Positions 1 through 8,424 of a stretch of 34,983 nucleotides of DNA are shown here, one piece after another. The number at the start of each line of letters is the position of its first letter. Positions within the stretch are counted from its first letter, which is position 1. The DNA is taken from NCBI GenBank assembly GCA_009784085.1, contig WRCJ01000004.1:1-34983 (forward strand). The letters are read 5' to 3'. Made by a program: the position numbers and the translations under genes. This stretch comes from Oscillospiraceae bacterium. Lineage in GTDB: Bacteria; Bacillota; Clostridia; Oscillospirales; UBA929. The notes below the pieces were generated by a model. The model did not search any database, was not told where the DNA came from, and saw only the letters and a program-made list of their open reading frames with translations.

Positions 1-100
1 GCAGGCAGGCAGGCGCAGGCAGGCAGGCGCAGGCAGGCAGGCAGGAAGGCACAGGCAGGCAGGCAGGCACAGGCAGGGAGGCAGGCAGAGGGGGGGAGGG
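1..100. repeat. GCAG/GGCA tetranucleotide repeat tract
   Basis: The first 100 bases are made of GCAG/GGCA units in blocks such as gcaggcaggcaggc, broken by single-base changes. The tract decays into G-rich sequence up to about base 175. It lies inside the open frame of the DUF6382 gene. A unit of 4 bp means gain or loss of a copy would shift the frame. The tract touches the window edge, so an assembly boundary artefact is possible. Confidence 0.85.
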
Positions 101-1460
101 AGGCACGGGGAGGGGGGGAGGCGGGCGGGGGGAGGGGTGCGGGGGCGGGCGGGGCGGTGGGGGCGAATGGCGCGGGTGCGGGCGGGGCGGTTGGGGCGAA
201 TGGCGCGGTAACCATCTGCGGCGCAGGCGCGTACGGCGCGGCTGGGGCATAGGGGGCGGGTGCGGGCGCGAACGGCGCGGCGGCCATCTGCGGCGCGGGT
301 GGCGTGGTTCCCCTGGTTGCCGCGCTCGTTGCGGATACCACGGGTGCCGTAGGCGTTGCGGGCGCCGCGGATAGGGGCGTTTCGGCGCCGGGGATGGAAA
401 AAGTGGCCGCGTTTTTGTCCTTTGCCGCCTTTGGGGGTTTCGTTTGGGATGCCTTCGCTTGCTTTTGCGCCTTGTAGGCCGCCTTGTTATCCTTGTTGTA
501 GTGCATCAAGAGATGTAGCATGGTGACCTCTTTCTGCGGCCCGCCCGCCCCAGACGCCTTCGGCGTCTTCGATGCCTTCGGTGCGTCTTTCGGGGGGCGG
601 GGCGTGGGCGCGGGCATCGCCATGGCGGGCGCCGGGGCTGGTGCCATGACCGGGGTTGGGGCCGTTGCCATTGATGGGGCTGACGCCGGGGCCGTGAACG
701 GGGCAGGGGCTGGCGCGGTGACCATGGCGGGCGCCATGAACGGGTTGGGGGCCGGTGCCATGACCGGTGCCGGGGCTGGACCTGGGACTGAGGTGATGGT
801 CGGCGTCAACCCCGCCGGTTGTGCCGGCGATACCGCCGGAGGCGTCAGGGGCTGTGGCCATTGGGGGGGGATAGCGGCGGACGCGGGCGCGGGCGGCGCG
901 GCGAATCCCGTCTCGCGGAGCATCTCCCTGACTACCGCCAAAAACCCGCCGAGGGAAAAGGATTCCGCCCCGTTGACGGCATTGATAATGACAGCGACAT
1001 AATCGTTGTTTTCGGTTTTATCATATTGGGCGCTCAGAATAACTTTCTTCAAAAAAGCGGGCAGTTCCTCTGTTTGGACGCCGGAGCCGACAACCGGTAG
1101 GCAGATGAGTTGTGGTTCGCATGTGGAAACATCGACGAAGATGTATTCCGGGTCGAGCACAAACAGGGAAGGATCGATCATATATTCTTCGGCGGTGAGG
1201 AGGGCCTCGGCAATTCCAGCGAACACGCGCAGCATCTGCGCCTTTTTTACCGCCCCAGCCAAGAACCTGTGAAGCGGCGCCTTCGCCGAGATGTTGTATT
1301 TCAGGTATACCGACTCGTCCGCTTGCGTGTACAGGATGGCCGACAAGCCTTTGACGCGGTTGTTGGTCATCATGCCCAAGCTCAGCGAATCGATGGTATC
1401 GCCCGGTTGGAGCCGATAGGACAAGTATGTGTTTGCTCCTTGGTTCTCAATCGAAAACAT
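1..1460 (-). CDS. DUF6382 domain protein with Pro/Ala-rich tail, partial (runs off window)
   Basis: This gene is missing from the ORF track because its stop lies beyond base 1. I followed the frame from ATG at 1458-1460 to the window edge and found no stop. The start has an upstream AAGGGA. Residues 1 to about 180 (MFSIENQGANTYLSYRL..., IDPSLFVLDPEYIFVD, DYVAVIINAVNG) resemble the DUF6382 domain that often precedes an FHA domain in Clostridia. From about residue 185 the protein is a long low-complexity linker of A, P, M and T with a short basic island (KASKTPKA). It then becomes a Cys/Ala/Pro/Leu tail encoded by a GCAG-type tetranucleotide tract. An FHA domain beyond the window is expected from the family but is not visible. 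As last gene of the Tad operon it may be a cytosolic regulator or adaptor; that is inference. Confidence 0.7.
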   Translation of the reverse strand, partial: MFSIENQGANTYLSYRLQPGDTIDSLSLGMMTNNRVKGLSAILYTQADESVYLKYNISAKAPLHRFLAGAVKKAQMLRVFAGIAEALLTAEEYMIDPSLFVLDPEYIFVDVSTCEPQLICLPVVGSGVQTEELPAFLKKVILSAQYDKTENNDYVAVIINAVNGAESFSLGGFLAVVREMLRETGFAAPPAPASAAIPPQWPQPLTPPAVSPAQPAGLTPTITSVPGPAPAPVMAPAPNPFMAPAMVTAPAPAPFTAPASAPSMATAPTPVMAPAPAPAMAMPAPTPRPPKDAPKASKTPKASGAGGPQKEVTMLHLLMHYNKDNKAAYKAQKQAKASQTKPPKAAKDKNAATFSIPGAETPLSAAPATPTAPVVSATSAATRGTTPPAPQMAAAPFAPAPAPYAPAAPYAPAPQMVTAPFAPTAPPAPAPFAPTAPPAPAPLPPPASPPPRASLPPSACLPACACLPACAFLPACLRLPACACLP

Positions 1461-1620
1461 AGACGTTCCCTTTCTTTATGGATTGTTGGTTGTATATCAC
1501 CCGGGCGGTGCGACGCCGGGTAGGTGGATTGCCGTATATCGCCTGTGCGGCGCGTCAGGGATGCCGCGCCCTACAACGCGCCGGGATTGTCGTCGTGGGG
1601 CGTATATTACCTGAACGATA
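1461..1620. repeat. GC-rich intergenic repeat between the WG-repeat and DUF6382 genes
   Basis: This 160-base gap contains two copies of a cgtatat motif and the block ggcgcgtcagggatgccgcg followed by ccctacaacgcgcc. The block resembles the intergenic elements at 17746-17901 (ggcgcgtcacggatgccgcg). It looks like a member of the same dispersed family. No gene or promoter is evident. Confidence 0.5.
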
Positions 1621-2922
1621 TCAGTGGTTGAACCTGTATAGCCGCAAGAGGTTCCACTCGTTATCCCGTTTTACGAAGACGCCGCCTCGGCTGTTGAAAT
1701 CTTTCGCGCCCTCGAAGGTGTAGGGGATGACAAGATTTCCCTCTGCATCGATAAACCCCCACTTATCCTCGCTCATGACCGCCGCGAACCCGCCCGAAAA
1801 GCTACGTGCATCGGCATAGGCGGGTGGGATGGCCATCCGTCCGCCGGTGTCTATGAAGCCCCACTTCCCGTCTAACTTGACGGCTGCGTACGTGTCGTCA
1901 CAGAACAGGCGCGCATCCTCATAGGGGGTTTCGGAGACCTTGTTCCCGTTTGTTTCGACCAGGTAATAGTACCCGCCCTCCTGGGCAAACAGCCTGTCGT
2001 TCCGACAGACGACACCCTTTTCATCCTGGACGATCGCCTCATAGGTTTTGTTGGAGAGGGCTTCGCCGCTGTTGTCCAGCAAATGCCACCGCCCCTCCTC
2101 CAAGACCGCGACCACGCCGTTTATGTACGAGGAGGCGTCCTCGTATCCACCGGCGACGAGCTCGCCGTCATCGCTGTAGAGGCCCCATGTCGATCCGTTG
2201 TAGAGCGTATAGAATCCCGATTCCGAGACGCCCAGCGTACAGGTCCGGTTCATGCCCGGCGCCACCTTCATTTTATTGCCCTCCGCATCGATGTAGTACG
2301 AGTCGGATTCCCTATCCTCGACAGGCGCCAATCCATGCCTGAACGCGCCCGCCTTCAAGTAACTTGACGTGATGGCGCTGCCGCCGGTCTCGGTCACATA
2401 ACCCCAGGTTTCTTTCTTTCTCACGGCGCAGAGCCCTTCGCTGAAAGCGGACACCTCTTCGTAATTCCCTTTGAAAAAGTGGGTGTACCCGATCTCGTCC
2501 AGGATGGCGGAGACTGTCTGCCTGGAGATGTTGCGCTTTTCCATGGTGTCGGCCAGGACAAAGCAGGCTGCGTAGTCTTCCTTTTCGTGATACAGTTCCA
2601 TCATGTATTGATAGGCTTCCACGCTGTATGGATAGGTGTTCAGCATTTCCTGGCCCCATTTTTCGGTGGATCTGAAATCTTCGCCCCCTTGATAGATACG
2701 CGCGATTTCCAGCCGCAGCGGGAGGGACTCTTGGATGCCAAGCGCTTGCGCATAATGCTCCAACGCTGTGACGACAATGCCCTGCGCCGCATAGGAACGC
2801 GCGGCGGCGAGGTATGTGTGGTACTCTTCGTCGGCCTTTCCGTTGGCATCGAAAGTCATGTAGAGGGAAGCCAAAAACAGGACGACTAAAACCAGGGGCG
2901 CCAGCAATTTATAGTTTTTCAT
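1621..2922 (-). CDS. Membrane-anchored WG-repeat protein
   Basis: A 433-residue protein. Residues 6-23 form one hydrophobic segment after a short basic N-terminus (MKNYK), either a membrane anchor or an uncleaved signal. Residues about 30-160 are helical and look TPR-like. From about 170 to the end there are WG (PF14903-type) repeats, with ETWGYV, STWGLY, GKWGFID and DKWGFID each followed by a G-x-hydrophobic-I-P strand. WG repeats are beta-rich modules of unclear ligand. The predicted topology puts the repeats outside the cell. The gene starts 16 nt after the prepilin peptidase stop, so it belongs to the Tad operon. A role as an extracellular accessory of the pilus is inference from position only. 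Confidence 0.8.
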   Translation of the reverse strand: MKNYKLLAPLVLVVLFLASLYMTFDANGKADEEYHTYLAAARSYAAQGIVVTALEHYAQALGIQESLPLRLEIARIYQGGEDFRSTEKWGQEMLNTYPYSVEAYQYMMELYHEKEDYAACFVLADTMEKRNISRQTVSAILDEIGYTHFFKGNYEEVSAFSEGLCAVRKKETWGYVTETGGSAITSSYLKAGAFRHGLAPVEDRESDSYYIDAEGNKMKVAPGMNRTCTLGVSESGFYTLYNGSTWGLYSDDGELVAGGYEDASSYINGVVAVLEEGRWHLLDNSGEALSNKTYEAIVQDEKGVVCRNDRLFAQEGGYYYLVETNGNKVSETPYEDARLFCDDTYAAVKLDGKWGFIDTGGRMAIPPAYADARSFSGGFAAVMSEDKWGFIDAEGNLVIPYTFEGAKDFNSRGGVFVKRDNEWNLLRLYRFNH

Positions 2923-2938
2923 TTTCTTGCCTCCCCAC

Positions 2939-3694
2939 TCACATACCGGTCAAGAATACGGAGATATATGTGCCGATCATCAGCGCGGGCGCAAAGGGGA
3001 TGACGTCTTTGCGCTTTTTCTTCCGGGTGATCAGGAAGACGGCGGAGATGACAAAGGAAACAATGAGCGACACGAACACGGAACCCCATATGCCGTCCAA
3101 GCCCAGCAATAAGCCCATGACGATAAACAGCTTGATGTCCCCGAATCCGATGGAATTCTTGATGAGCAACCCGCAAAGGAACGCCGCGAGAGCCAAGGCG
3201 ACGGCGGCGATCAACTCGGCGCCGGCGCGCAGCCACAGCCCTTCCGGTTCGACGATCAACTCGCACATCAGGATGATGACCCTGTAGGCAAGCCCGGTGA
3301 CGATAAACAAGTTGGGGATCCGGTAGGTCTGGAAATCGACGAAGGCCACCGGCCACAAGAGGCTGAGCAAGCACAGCCGCTTGAGATCGAATAAAAACGA
3401 TTGGGAGGCGTTGAGTTGCGACATCGAAACGGCAATGCCGATACTAAGTAGCGTCATGAGGCTCCCGAAGATGACAAACTTTTTGGTGAGCCAAGGATTG
3501 GAAGGAAGGGTACCCGTAATTTCCGCGTCCACCGCATCCACCGCGTCCTCCGCGTCCTCCGTGTCCCCCGCAATTTCCGCGTTCCCTGTGTTCCCCGGGA
3601 GACGCTTTTTTGCCTGCCTCGCGTAGTCCGTAGCCAATATGAATACACTCAAGCCGTTGAGTACCAACGCGGCCGCGCATAATGAGAAAACCAT
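2939..3694 (-). CDS. tadV: Type IV prepilin peptidase, A24 family (TadV/CpaA-like)
   Basis: A 251-residue integral membrane aspartic protease expected to cut the leader from Flp and TadE/F-type prepilins. The two catalytic aspartates are visible as D120 in FVDFQTYRIPN and D176 in GFGDIK (the GxGD motif). The C-terminal PFAP segment is also typical of A24 enzymes. There are about six hydrophobic segments. The N-terminal methylase domain of PilD is absent, as in other Tad peptidases. Residues about 36-58 are an acidic DAE/DAV repeat insertion coded by 9-bp DNA repeats, between the first and second membrane segments. The start ATG has AAGGAGAG upstream. The gene lies between the second pseudopilin and the WG protein in the Tad operon. 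Confidence 0.88.
   Translation of the reverse strand: MVFSLCAAALVLNGLSVFILATDYARQAKKRLPGNTGNAEIAGDTEDAEDAVDAVDAEITGTLPSNPWLTKKFVIFGSLMTLLSIGIAVSMSQLNASQSFLFDLKRLCLLSLLWPVAFVDFQTYRIPNLFIVTGLAYRVIILMCELIVEPEGLWLRAGAELIAAVALALAAFLCGLLIKNSIGFGDIKLFIVMGLLLGLDGIWGSVFVSLIVSFVISAVFLITRKKKRKDVIPFAPALMIGTYISVFLTGM
3524..3586. repeat. 9-bp in-frame tandem repeat (7 units) in the prepilin peptidase
   Basis: Units cgcgtccac, cgcatccac, cgcgtcctc (twice), cgtgtcccc, cgcaatttc and cgcgttccc follow one another without gaps. They encode an acidic loop of three-residue steps on the minus strand. Confidence 0.9.
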
Positions 3695-3723
3695 GGCTTT
3701 CTCTCCTTTCTGACCTTTCTGCC

Positions 3724-5103
3724 CTAACCTTCTGTGTTTTCTTTTGTATTTTCTTTTTCGGTGGGCGATCCGTAACCTGTCTTCACTTCCACCGTCAATT
3801 GAATCCCGGCAGCCGCTTTTTCGCTCACAAAGTTGCTGGCGGCCGCCTCAATCATCGCTAGATCCGCATTGTCGGGCACGACCAGGATGATCTTATACGT
3901 CTTATCTATGTCTTTGGCCGTAACGGTTGTGTTGTTCCCGTCGGCGCCTAGCACCGTCACTTGATCCTCCACCTTGCCGGCGGCGTTAAACAAGGCATTG
4001 AATTCCGACCTGAGCTTGCCCGTTACCCCGGATGAGCTGTTGTATGACACCCCGTGCATGCTGGCTATCGCGATATATTGATTCTTGTCCAGGTTGTAGC
4101 CATTGTAGCCGTTTCCGCTGGCGCCGTATGTCGGCAGGGTGAATAGATCCCTCTCCTTATCGTGGATGACCTTCCCCCGCTCCATGGGCGGCAAGTCCCA
4201 AACACTGGATTCGTTTTTTGTCCCCTCTTCTTCACCGCCGCCGCTGCTCTTTTTGTCCCGCAGTAGGGAAACCCCGTTGCCCCACGCGGCGCTCTTGGCG
4301 CATTGCTTGATGGTGAAGGAAAAATCGAAATTCAACAATTTGACGACTTCGATCTCATAGGTGACGACCATTTGGATTTCGTCGCTCACGCCGAAAGCCA
4401 TCAACGAGGATCCGCTGAAATCCAGCCCGTCCAGCCCGTCTTTCACCTTGTAGCGGCGCAGGTATGCCTCGGCGTTGTCGCTCGGCGATTCCTTCAGGTT
4501 CTTTTGCATGAAGGAACGGCAGATCAGGCCCCCCAACATGCCCTTGCCTTCTTCGAGCAATTCCTCGCCGGCCAGCATGGCCATGCCTTTGATAAACGCC
4601 TTGGGGTCGCTCAGTTCCTCTTTGTACCTGTTTATAATGCTCTTGAAACTGTCGCTCCCGGAGTTCACGGCCGTGATCAGCCCGTTGTAGTCGCCGCTAT
4701 CCCAGCTCTTCTGCCCGTCGGACAGGGCGTCCATCATCGTCGATATGCCCGACACCGTGATGTCTGCCGTTTCCCTGGACTGTGCGGTCTTCCCATGTAG
4801 GCTGGCTTGTTTTTCATCCAGGCTGAATTTGTAGTAGAGGTAGACGTATTGCGATATTTCCTTCGTGGAAGACGCGAGGGACGTCCCGATTTTAGCTTGG
4901 ATGAAACAAATGTTTACGATAGACAGTACGATGAATATGGCGAAGATAAAGACGCTCAACGCGATGGTCGCCTCGACGACGACGGCGCCGCCTTCCTTTT
5001 TGGTGCCTCGGAAAAACAACCCTCGCATCCCCGCGCCGCGCATCCCTGCGGTGCGCATTCCCGCAGTGCGCATCCCCGCGCCTCGCGTCCCCGCGCCTCG
5101 CAT
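3724..5103 (-). CDS. TadE/TadF-like pseudopilin with repeated N-terminal leader
   Basis: A 459-residue protein with a type IV prepilin-like N-terminus: KKEGG then AVVVEATIALS, where cleavage after G39 would put E44 at position +5, followed by a hydrophobic stretch (residues 45-65). The remainder is soluble, with a Gly/Ser/Glu-rich linker and a C-terminal alpha/beta-looking region. The leader is five copies of a 15-bp unit giving MRGAG/MRTAG. The annotated start forms a TAATG overlap with the upstream DUF5702 stop and has AGGGGG upstream, which favours M1. In-frame ATGs at residues 11, 16, 21 and 26 are alternatives. It is probably a minor pseudopilin processed by the neighbouring A24 peptidase. 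I cannot assign it to TadE or TadF specifically. Confidence 0.72.
   Translation of the reverse strand: MRGAGTRGAGMRTAGMRTAGMRGAGMRGLFFRGTKKEGGAVVVEATIALSVFIFAIFIVLSIVNICFIQAKIGTSLASSTKEISQYVYLYYKFSLDEKQASLHGKTAQSRETADITVSGISTMMDALSDGQKSWDSGDYNGLITAVNSGSDSFKSIINRYKEELSDPKAFIKGMAMLAGEELLEEGKGMLGGLICRSFMQKNLKESPSDNAEAYLRRYKVKDGLDGLDFSGSSLMAFGVSDEIQMVVTYEIEVVKLLNFDFSFTIKQCAKSAAWGNGVSLLRDKKSSGGGEEEGTKNESSVWDLPPMERGKVIHDKERDLFTLPTYGASGNGYNGYNLDKNQYIAIASMHGVSYNSSSGVTGKLRSEFNALFNAAGKVEDQVTVLGADGNNTTVTAKDIDKTYKIILVVPDNADLAMIEAAASNFVSEKAAAGIQLTVEVKTGYGSPTEKENTKENTEG
5029..5103. repeat. 15-bp tandem repeat, 5 units, carrying repeated start codons
   Basis: On the minus strand, units such as ATGCGAGGCGCGGGG and ATGCGCACTGCGGGA repeat five times from the start codon of the pseudopilin gene. 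Four of the five units begin with ATG, and each unit ends in a purine-rich GCGGG(G/A). Each ATG after the first therefore has a weak Shine-Dalgarno-like run before it. Confidence 0.9.
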
Positions 5104-8100
5104 TAGGAGTACCCCCTGGTGGCCTTATAGGAGAAGGTACACCAGTCCGTTTCCTCATAGGGGTTCCCTTCCACGTCGATGGTATAGTAGGGAAGCGCCA
5201 GCATGAGCGGTTTGATCCGGACTTTCGCGTTGATGTTGAAGTGGACGAAGGCCTTGGTGAGTTGGAAACTGTCGCCCTTCCCGTTCCCATCGATGAGATA
5301 GTTCAGGTTTGCCTGCATGACGCGGGCGGTGCGCTCGTACATCTGCGGCCCTCGATCGGTGCTGTCGAAACCCAACAGCAGGAATATATACATATAGTTG
5401 TTGTAGGACAGATGCAAGCCGCTACGCTCGTTTCTTTGGGTGCCGGAAGAGTCGCTTGCCTCGCTGGCGAGCTTTTTTACCAAATCATCCCCAATGGCTT
5501 CAATGTCCGTCACCCATTCGGGATCCGGCTTGCCGTCTTTTTTTGTCTTGATGAACTTCACGGGTATGCCCGCTTTGAGCATGCTCACATCGTTGACGGT
5601 TTCGACGGCGGCCAAAATCAAGATGAGGATCGCCTTGATCAGCGGGGCGGGCACAATCCCGCATGTCGCGGATTGTATGGCGTTGGCCACGGCCGCGATC
5701 ACGGTGGCCGTGAGATTGTCGCCGCTCCAGTAGAACATGAAGGCGCTGGGGACATTTAAGATGAAGCGGATCGCGTACATGCCGGTCAGGGCGGTGTTCA
5801 CATTATCCTGGCTTGTATCTTTCCCAAAGAGGATGTATTCCCACTCGGCGCCGTGCGCCCAGTTGTTGTGTTTGTTGATAGGCTTGGTGGTCAGCGACCT
5901 GTTTTTGGCGTCTTTGGGCTTGACGCTTGTCCAATCCTTGTTATCTTTTTCAAAGAGTTTTGTAAAATCGCTATTTTTACCGATCTCCTTCATCGTATCG
6001 ATCGTGATGAGTGACCCTTTGTATTTCCCGTCGCCTTTCTCATCGGCAAGCTTGTATAGGGCTTCTTTTTCGGACGTATAGCTGCTAAACATGCCGGCCA
6101 CGTACTCTGTGGCGTATAGGGTTTCCATGCGTTGGCTCAACGCGCCCGACAAGTCTCCTTCGCCAATGCCGCTGGCAAGGTCGGTAAACAACTTCGCGAC
6201 GCTACTAAAGGCGTCCAATACGCCGAAGGCATCCCCATGGCCTTTTATGGAATTTTCTGTCACGCTGTCACTTTCCGCCTCTTGGCTTTCTTTATCTTTG
6301 CCATCCCCGCCACCTTTTGTGCCGCTCTCTTCTTGAAGTTTCTTGAACTTATCGTTCATATCATTTTTCTTGTCCGCTTCCTCCCCTTCCATCACGGACT
6401 CAAAGTTGTCGTTCATCCACACCCAAAGCGCGGGCGCGGGCGGGTTCTTGAGGTTGGGATGGTTGGACTGCGAGATGTTGGCGTCAGCGGCGTTGCCTTC
6501 GGCGGGCGTGAAAGAAAACGATGTCTCGAAATAATCTTTCAGCTCGCTTTTCGTTGTTTTGATCTTGTTACTAGCGATGCCGGAGGCATCCTTCGCATTC
6601 TTAAAGGTCTTGATGTCGAGTAGCTTTTTGTTGCCATATTTCACGGCGTCGATGGATTTGATCATGCTGTCGTACAATTCCTTCATCTGTTCCACACGGC
6701 CCTTCAGCGCGTCGATGCTCTCGTCCGTGAGGTTCGCGAGGTCTTTCATCAGCTTCTCATTCGCCACCTCGTCCCTGTCTGTCTTTCCCATATCCGTATC
6801 GGTGCCCTTGGCCTTGTCGTCCCATTTGTTAAAGGCTTCCTTGTATTTTTTCACAAGCGTCTTGAGCTTGTTCAGTTTGCCGGGGACATCTTTTAAGGCG
6901 TCGCTGCATTCCTTCATTTTCGCCTTGTCGGCTGTAATTTGCGTATAGATGTCCGAGATCGTGGCTTCCACGCTCTTGTTTACCGACGGGACTATGCGTT
7001 TATCCGGCTTGATCTTATCTTTGTTGGCCGGCAAGGTGGAGATGCGCTGGAAGATGGACATGTATTTGATGTATTTGTCGCCCGAAGATTCGTTGTTCGC
7101 CTCCACGCTGAGCACCCTGTTGAATATCCCCTGGGCTTGGCTGCATAATTTGTCGTAGTGCCAGGAATACGTATCTTCATACGTGCATCCGTCATATCCA
7201 TTATATTGCGTGCCGCTAAAGAGAAGCATCCGGCCCGTGTCCTCTTCGGGATCCAAATACGCATATGCGTTTTCGAGTTTGCACCAATTGTCCATGATAT
7301 TCTTGGACTCATTATCCATCGTCGTTATTTTGTTGGTGATTGTCGCGGCGTGTTGCGCCCAATACTGGATGTCGTATACGGTGTTCCTGTCATAGGTTGG
7401 GAATACGTCCTCCAAGGCGGTTTTCGCTTTCTTGTAAGCGGTGATGGCCTTTGCCAAACTTTGCATGATGGACCTGACGTTGCTCAGTTTCGCGTTTTTC
7501 TCATCGCTGTAAGGCGACGAGGGGTCGTGGTTGGATTTTTTGTAGACGGTTTTTCTGACTTCCTTCAGGTTTTCCGTGTTGTAGAGATCATAGACCAACG
7601 CCTCGTGGATCTCCCGGTAGATGCCGCGATAGCCGTTGAGCCGCGCCACGATCTGGTTGATCCTATCCACCTTCCCGGCTTCCTGCGGATCGATCTTCTG
7701 GTACTTATATAGCTTCTCATAGACGGAGAATGCTTCCTCCATCAGCTCGTTTTCCGCCTCATAGGACTTTCGCTTGGTGTCGGACAGTTCCTTGTCCTTC
7801 TGTTGATCCTCCACTTCCTTGCCGGCGCCCGTCAAGGAGCTGACGAACCCGGCGACGATGTTAATCGGCGCGCGGTATTTCATGAACTCCACGATCTGCT
7901 CTTTGATGATGGCGGCGTTTTCCATGTTCGCGCCCTCGACCGGCGCGATCATCGACGACTGATCCGACAACAGCTCCATCTGAAGCAGGTTGGAAATGTC
8001 CTCGCTCTTCACCATGCCTTCGATCTGCGTCCATAGGGTCTTGGTTTCCTCGGCGCTCAACCCCTTCGAGGATAGCAGGCGCAGAAAGTAGTCGGCGGAG

Positions 8101-8342
8101 GTGCTATAGAAATCGTTGATGTTTTGGCATGACGCGACCATGCCGTAGTAGTCGTTTAGGTCGTAGTCATAGTGGGTCAGCAGGGAGTTGAGCGCCAGAT
8201 CGCCGGACGCCTCCACAAGGTTTTGGCCCAGCTTCACGCGGCCCACATCCACAAAGACCGACGTGACGACGATGCAGGGGACGAGCACCAGCGCCAAGAA
8301 AACCGATATGGCGCCATGAGACGAATTCCGTTTCTTCTTCAT
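5103..8342 (-). CDS. DUF5702 domain protein, giant TadG-like Tad operon protein
   Basis: About 1079 residues. The N-terminus MKKKRNSSHGAISVFLALVL followed by VDVGR, SGDLALNSLL and YDLNDYYGMVAS matches the clostridial DUF5702 family found in Tad operons. One N-terminal membrane segment is followed by a very long, lysine-rich, largely helical extracytoplasmic region (about 40-750), then hydrophobic segments around 880-950 and a C-terminal globular part. I prefer ATG at 8342 over the listed ATG at 8357 because GGGAGAG lies 6 nt before it and none lies before 8357. The stop overlaps the next gene by one base (TAATG). Unlike its two E5-type neighbours, the residue five after the GA junction is F, so prepilin processing is not supported. 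The role, perhaps scaffold or surface-exposed pilus component, is unknown. Confidence 0.82.
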   Translation of the reverse strand: MKKKRNSSHGAISVFLALVLVPCIVVTSVFVDVGRVKLGQNLVEASGDLALNSLLTHYDYDLNDYYGMVASCQNINDFYSTSADYFLRLLSSKGLSAEETKTLWTQIEGMVKSEDISNLLQMELLSDQSSMIAPVEGANMENAAIIKEQIVEFMKYRAPINIVAGFVSSLTGAGKEVEDQQKDKELSDTKRKSYEAENELMEEAFSVYEKLYKYQKIDPQEAGKVDRINQIVARLNGYRGIYREIHEALVYDLYNTENLKEVRKTVYKKSNHDPSSPYSDEKNAKLSNVRSIMQSLAKAITAYKKAKTALEDVFPTYDRNTVYDIQYWAQHAATITNKITTMDNESKNIMDNWCKLENAYAYLDPEEDTGRMLLFSGTQYNGYDGCTYEDTYSWHYDKLCSQAQGIFNRVLSVEANNESSGDKYIKYMSIFQRISTLPANKDKIKPDKRIVPSVNKSVEATISDIYTQITADKAKMKECSDALKDVPGKLNKLKTLVKKYKEAFNKWDDKAKGTDTDMGKTDRDEVANEKLMKDLANLTDESIDALKGRVEQMKELYDSMIKSIDAVKYGNKKLLDIKTFKNAKDASGIASNKIKTTKSELKDYFETSFSFTPAEGNAADANISQSNHPNLKNPPAPALWVWMNDNFESVMEGEEADKKNDMNDKFKKLQEESGTKGGGDGKDKESQEAESDSVTENSIKGHGDAFGVLDAFSSVAKLFTDLASGIGEGDLSGALSQRMETLYATEYVAGMFSSYTSEKEALYKLADEKGDGKYKGSLITIDTMKEIGKNSDFTKLFEKDNKDWTSVKPKDAKNRSLTTKPINKHNNWAHGAEWEYILFGKDTSQDNVNTALTGMYAIRFILNVPSAFMFYWSGDNLTATVIAAVANAIQSATCGIVPAPLIKAILILILAAVETVNDVSMLKAGIPVKFIKTKKDGKPDPEWVTDIEAIGDDLVKKLASEASDSSGTQRNERSGLHLSYNNYMYIFLLLGFDSTDRGPQMYERTARVMQANLNYLIDGNGKGDSFQLTKAFVHFNINAKVRIKPLMLALPYYTIDVEGNPYEETDWCTFSYKATRGYS

Positions 8343-8375
8343 TCCAAACTCTCCCATTCAAAAGGCTTGCTAAAG

Positions 8376-8424
8376 CTTACTATAGGCTTATTATAGGCTC
8401 ATTATAGGCTTACGATAGGCTTAC
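8376..8424. repeat. 11-bp tandem repeat between tadE-like and DUF5702 genes
   Basis: Units cttactatagg, cttattatagg, ctcattatagg and cttacgatagg plus a partial fifth fill the gap and end exactly in the stop codon of the TadE-like gene. The unit length is not a multiple of 3, in line with a non-coding location. Confidence 0.9.
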
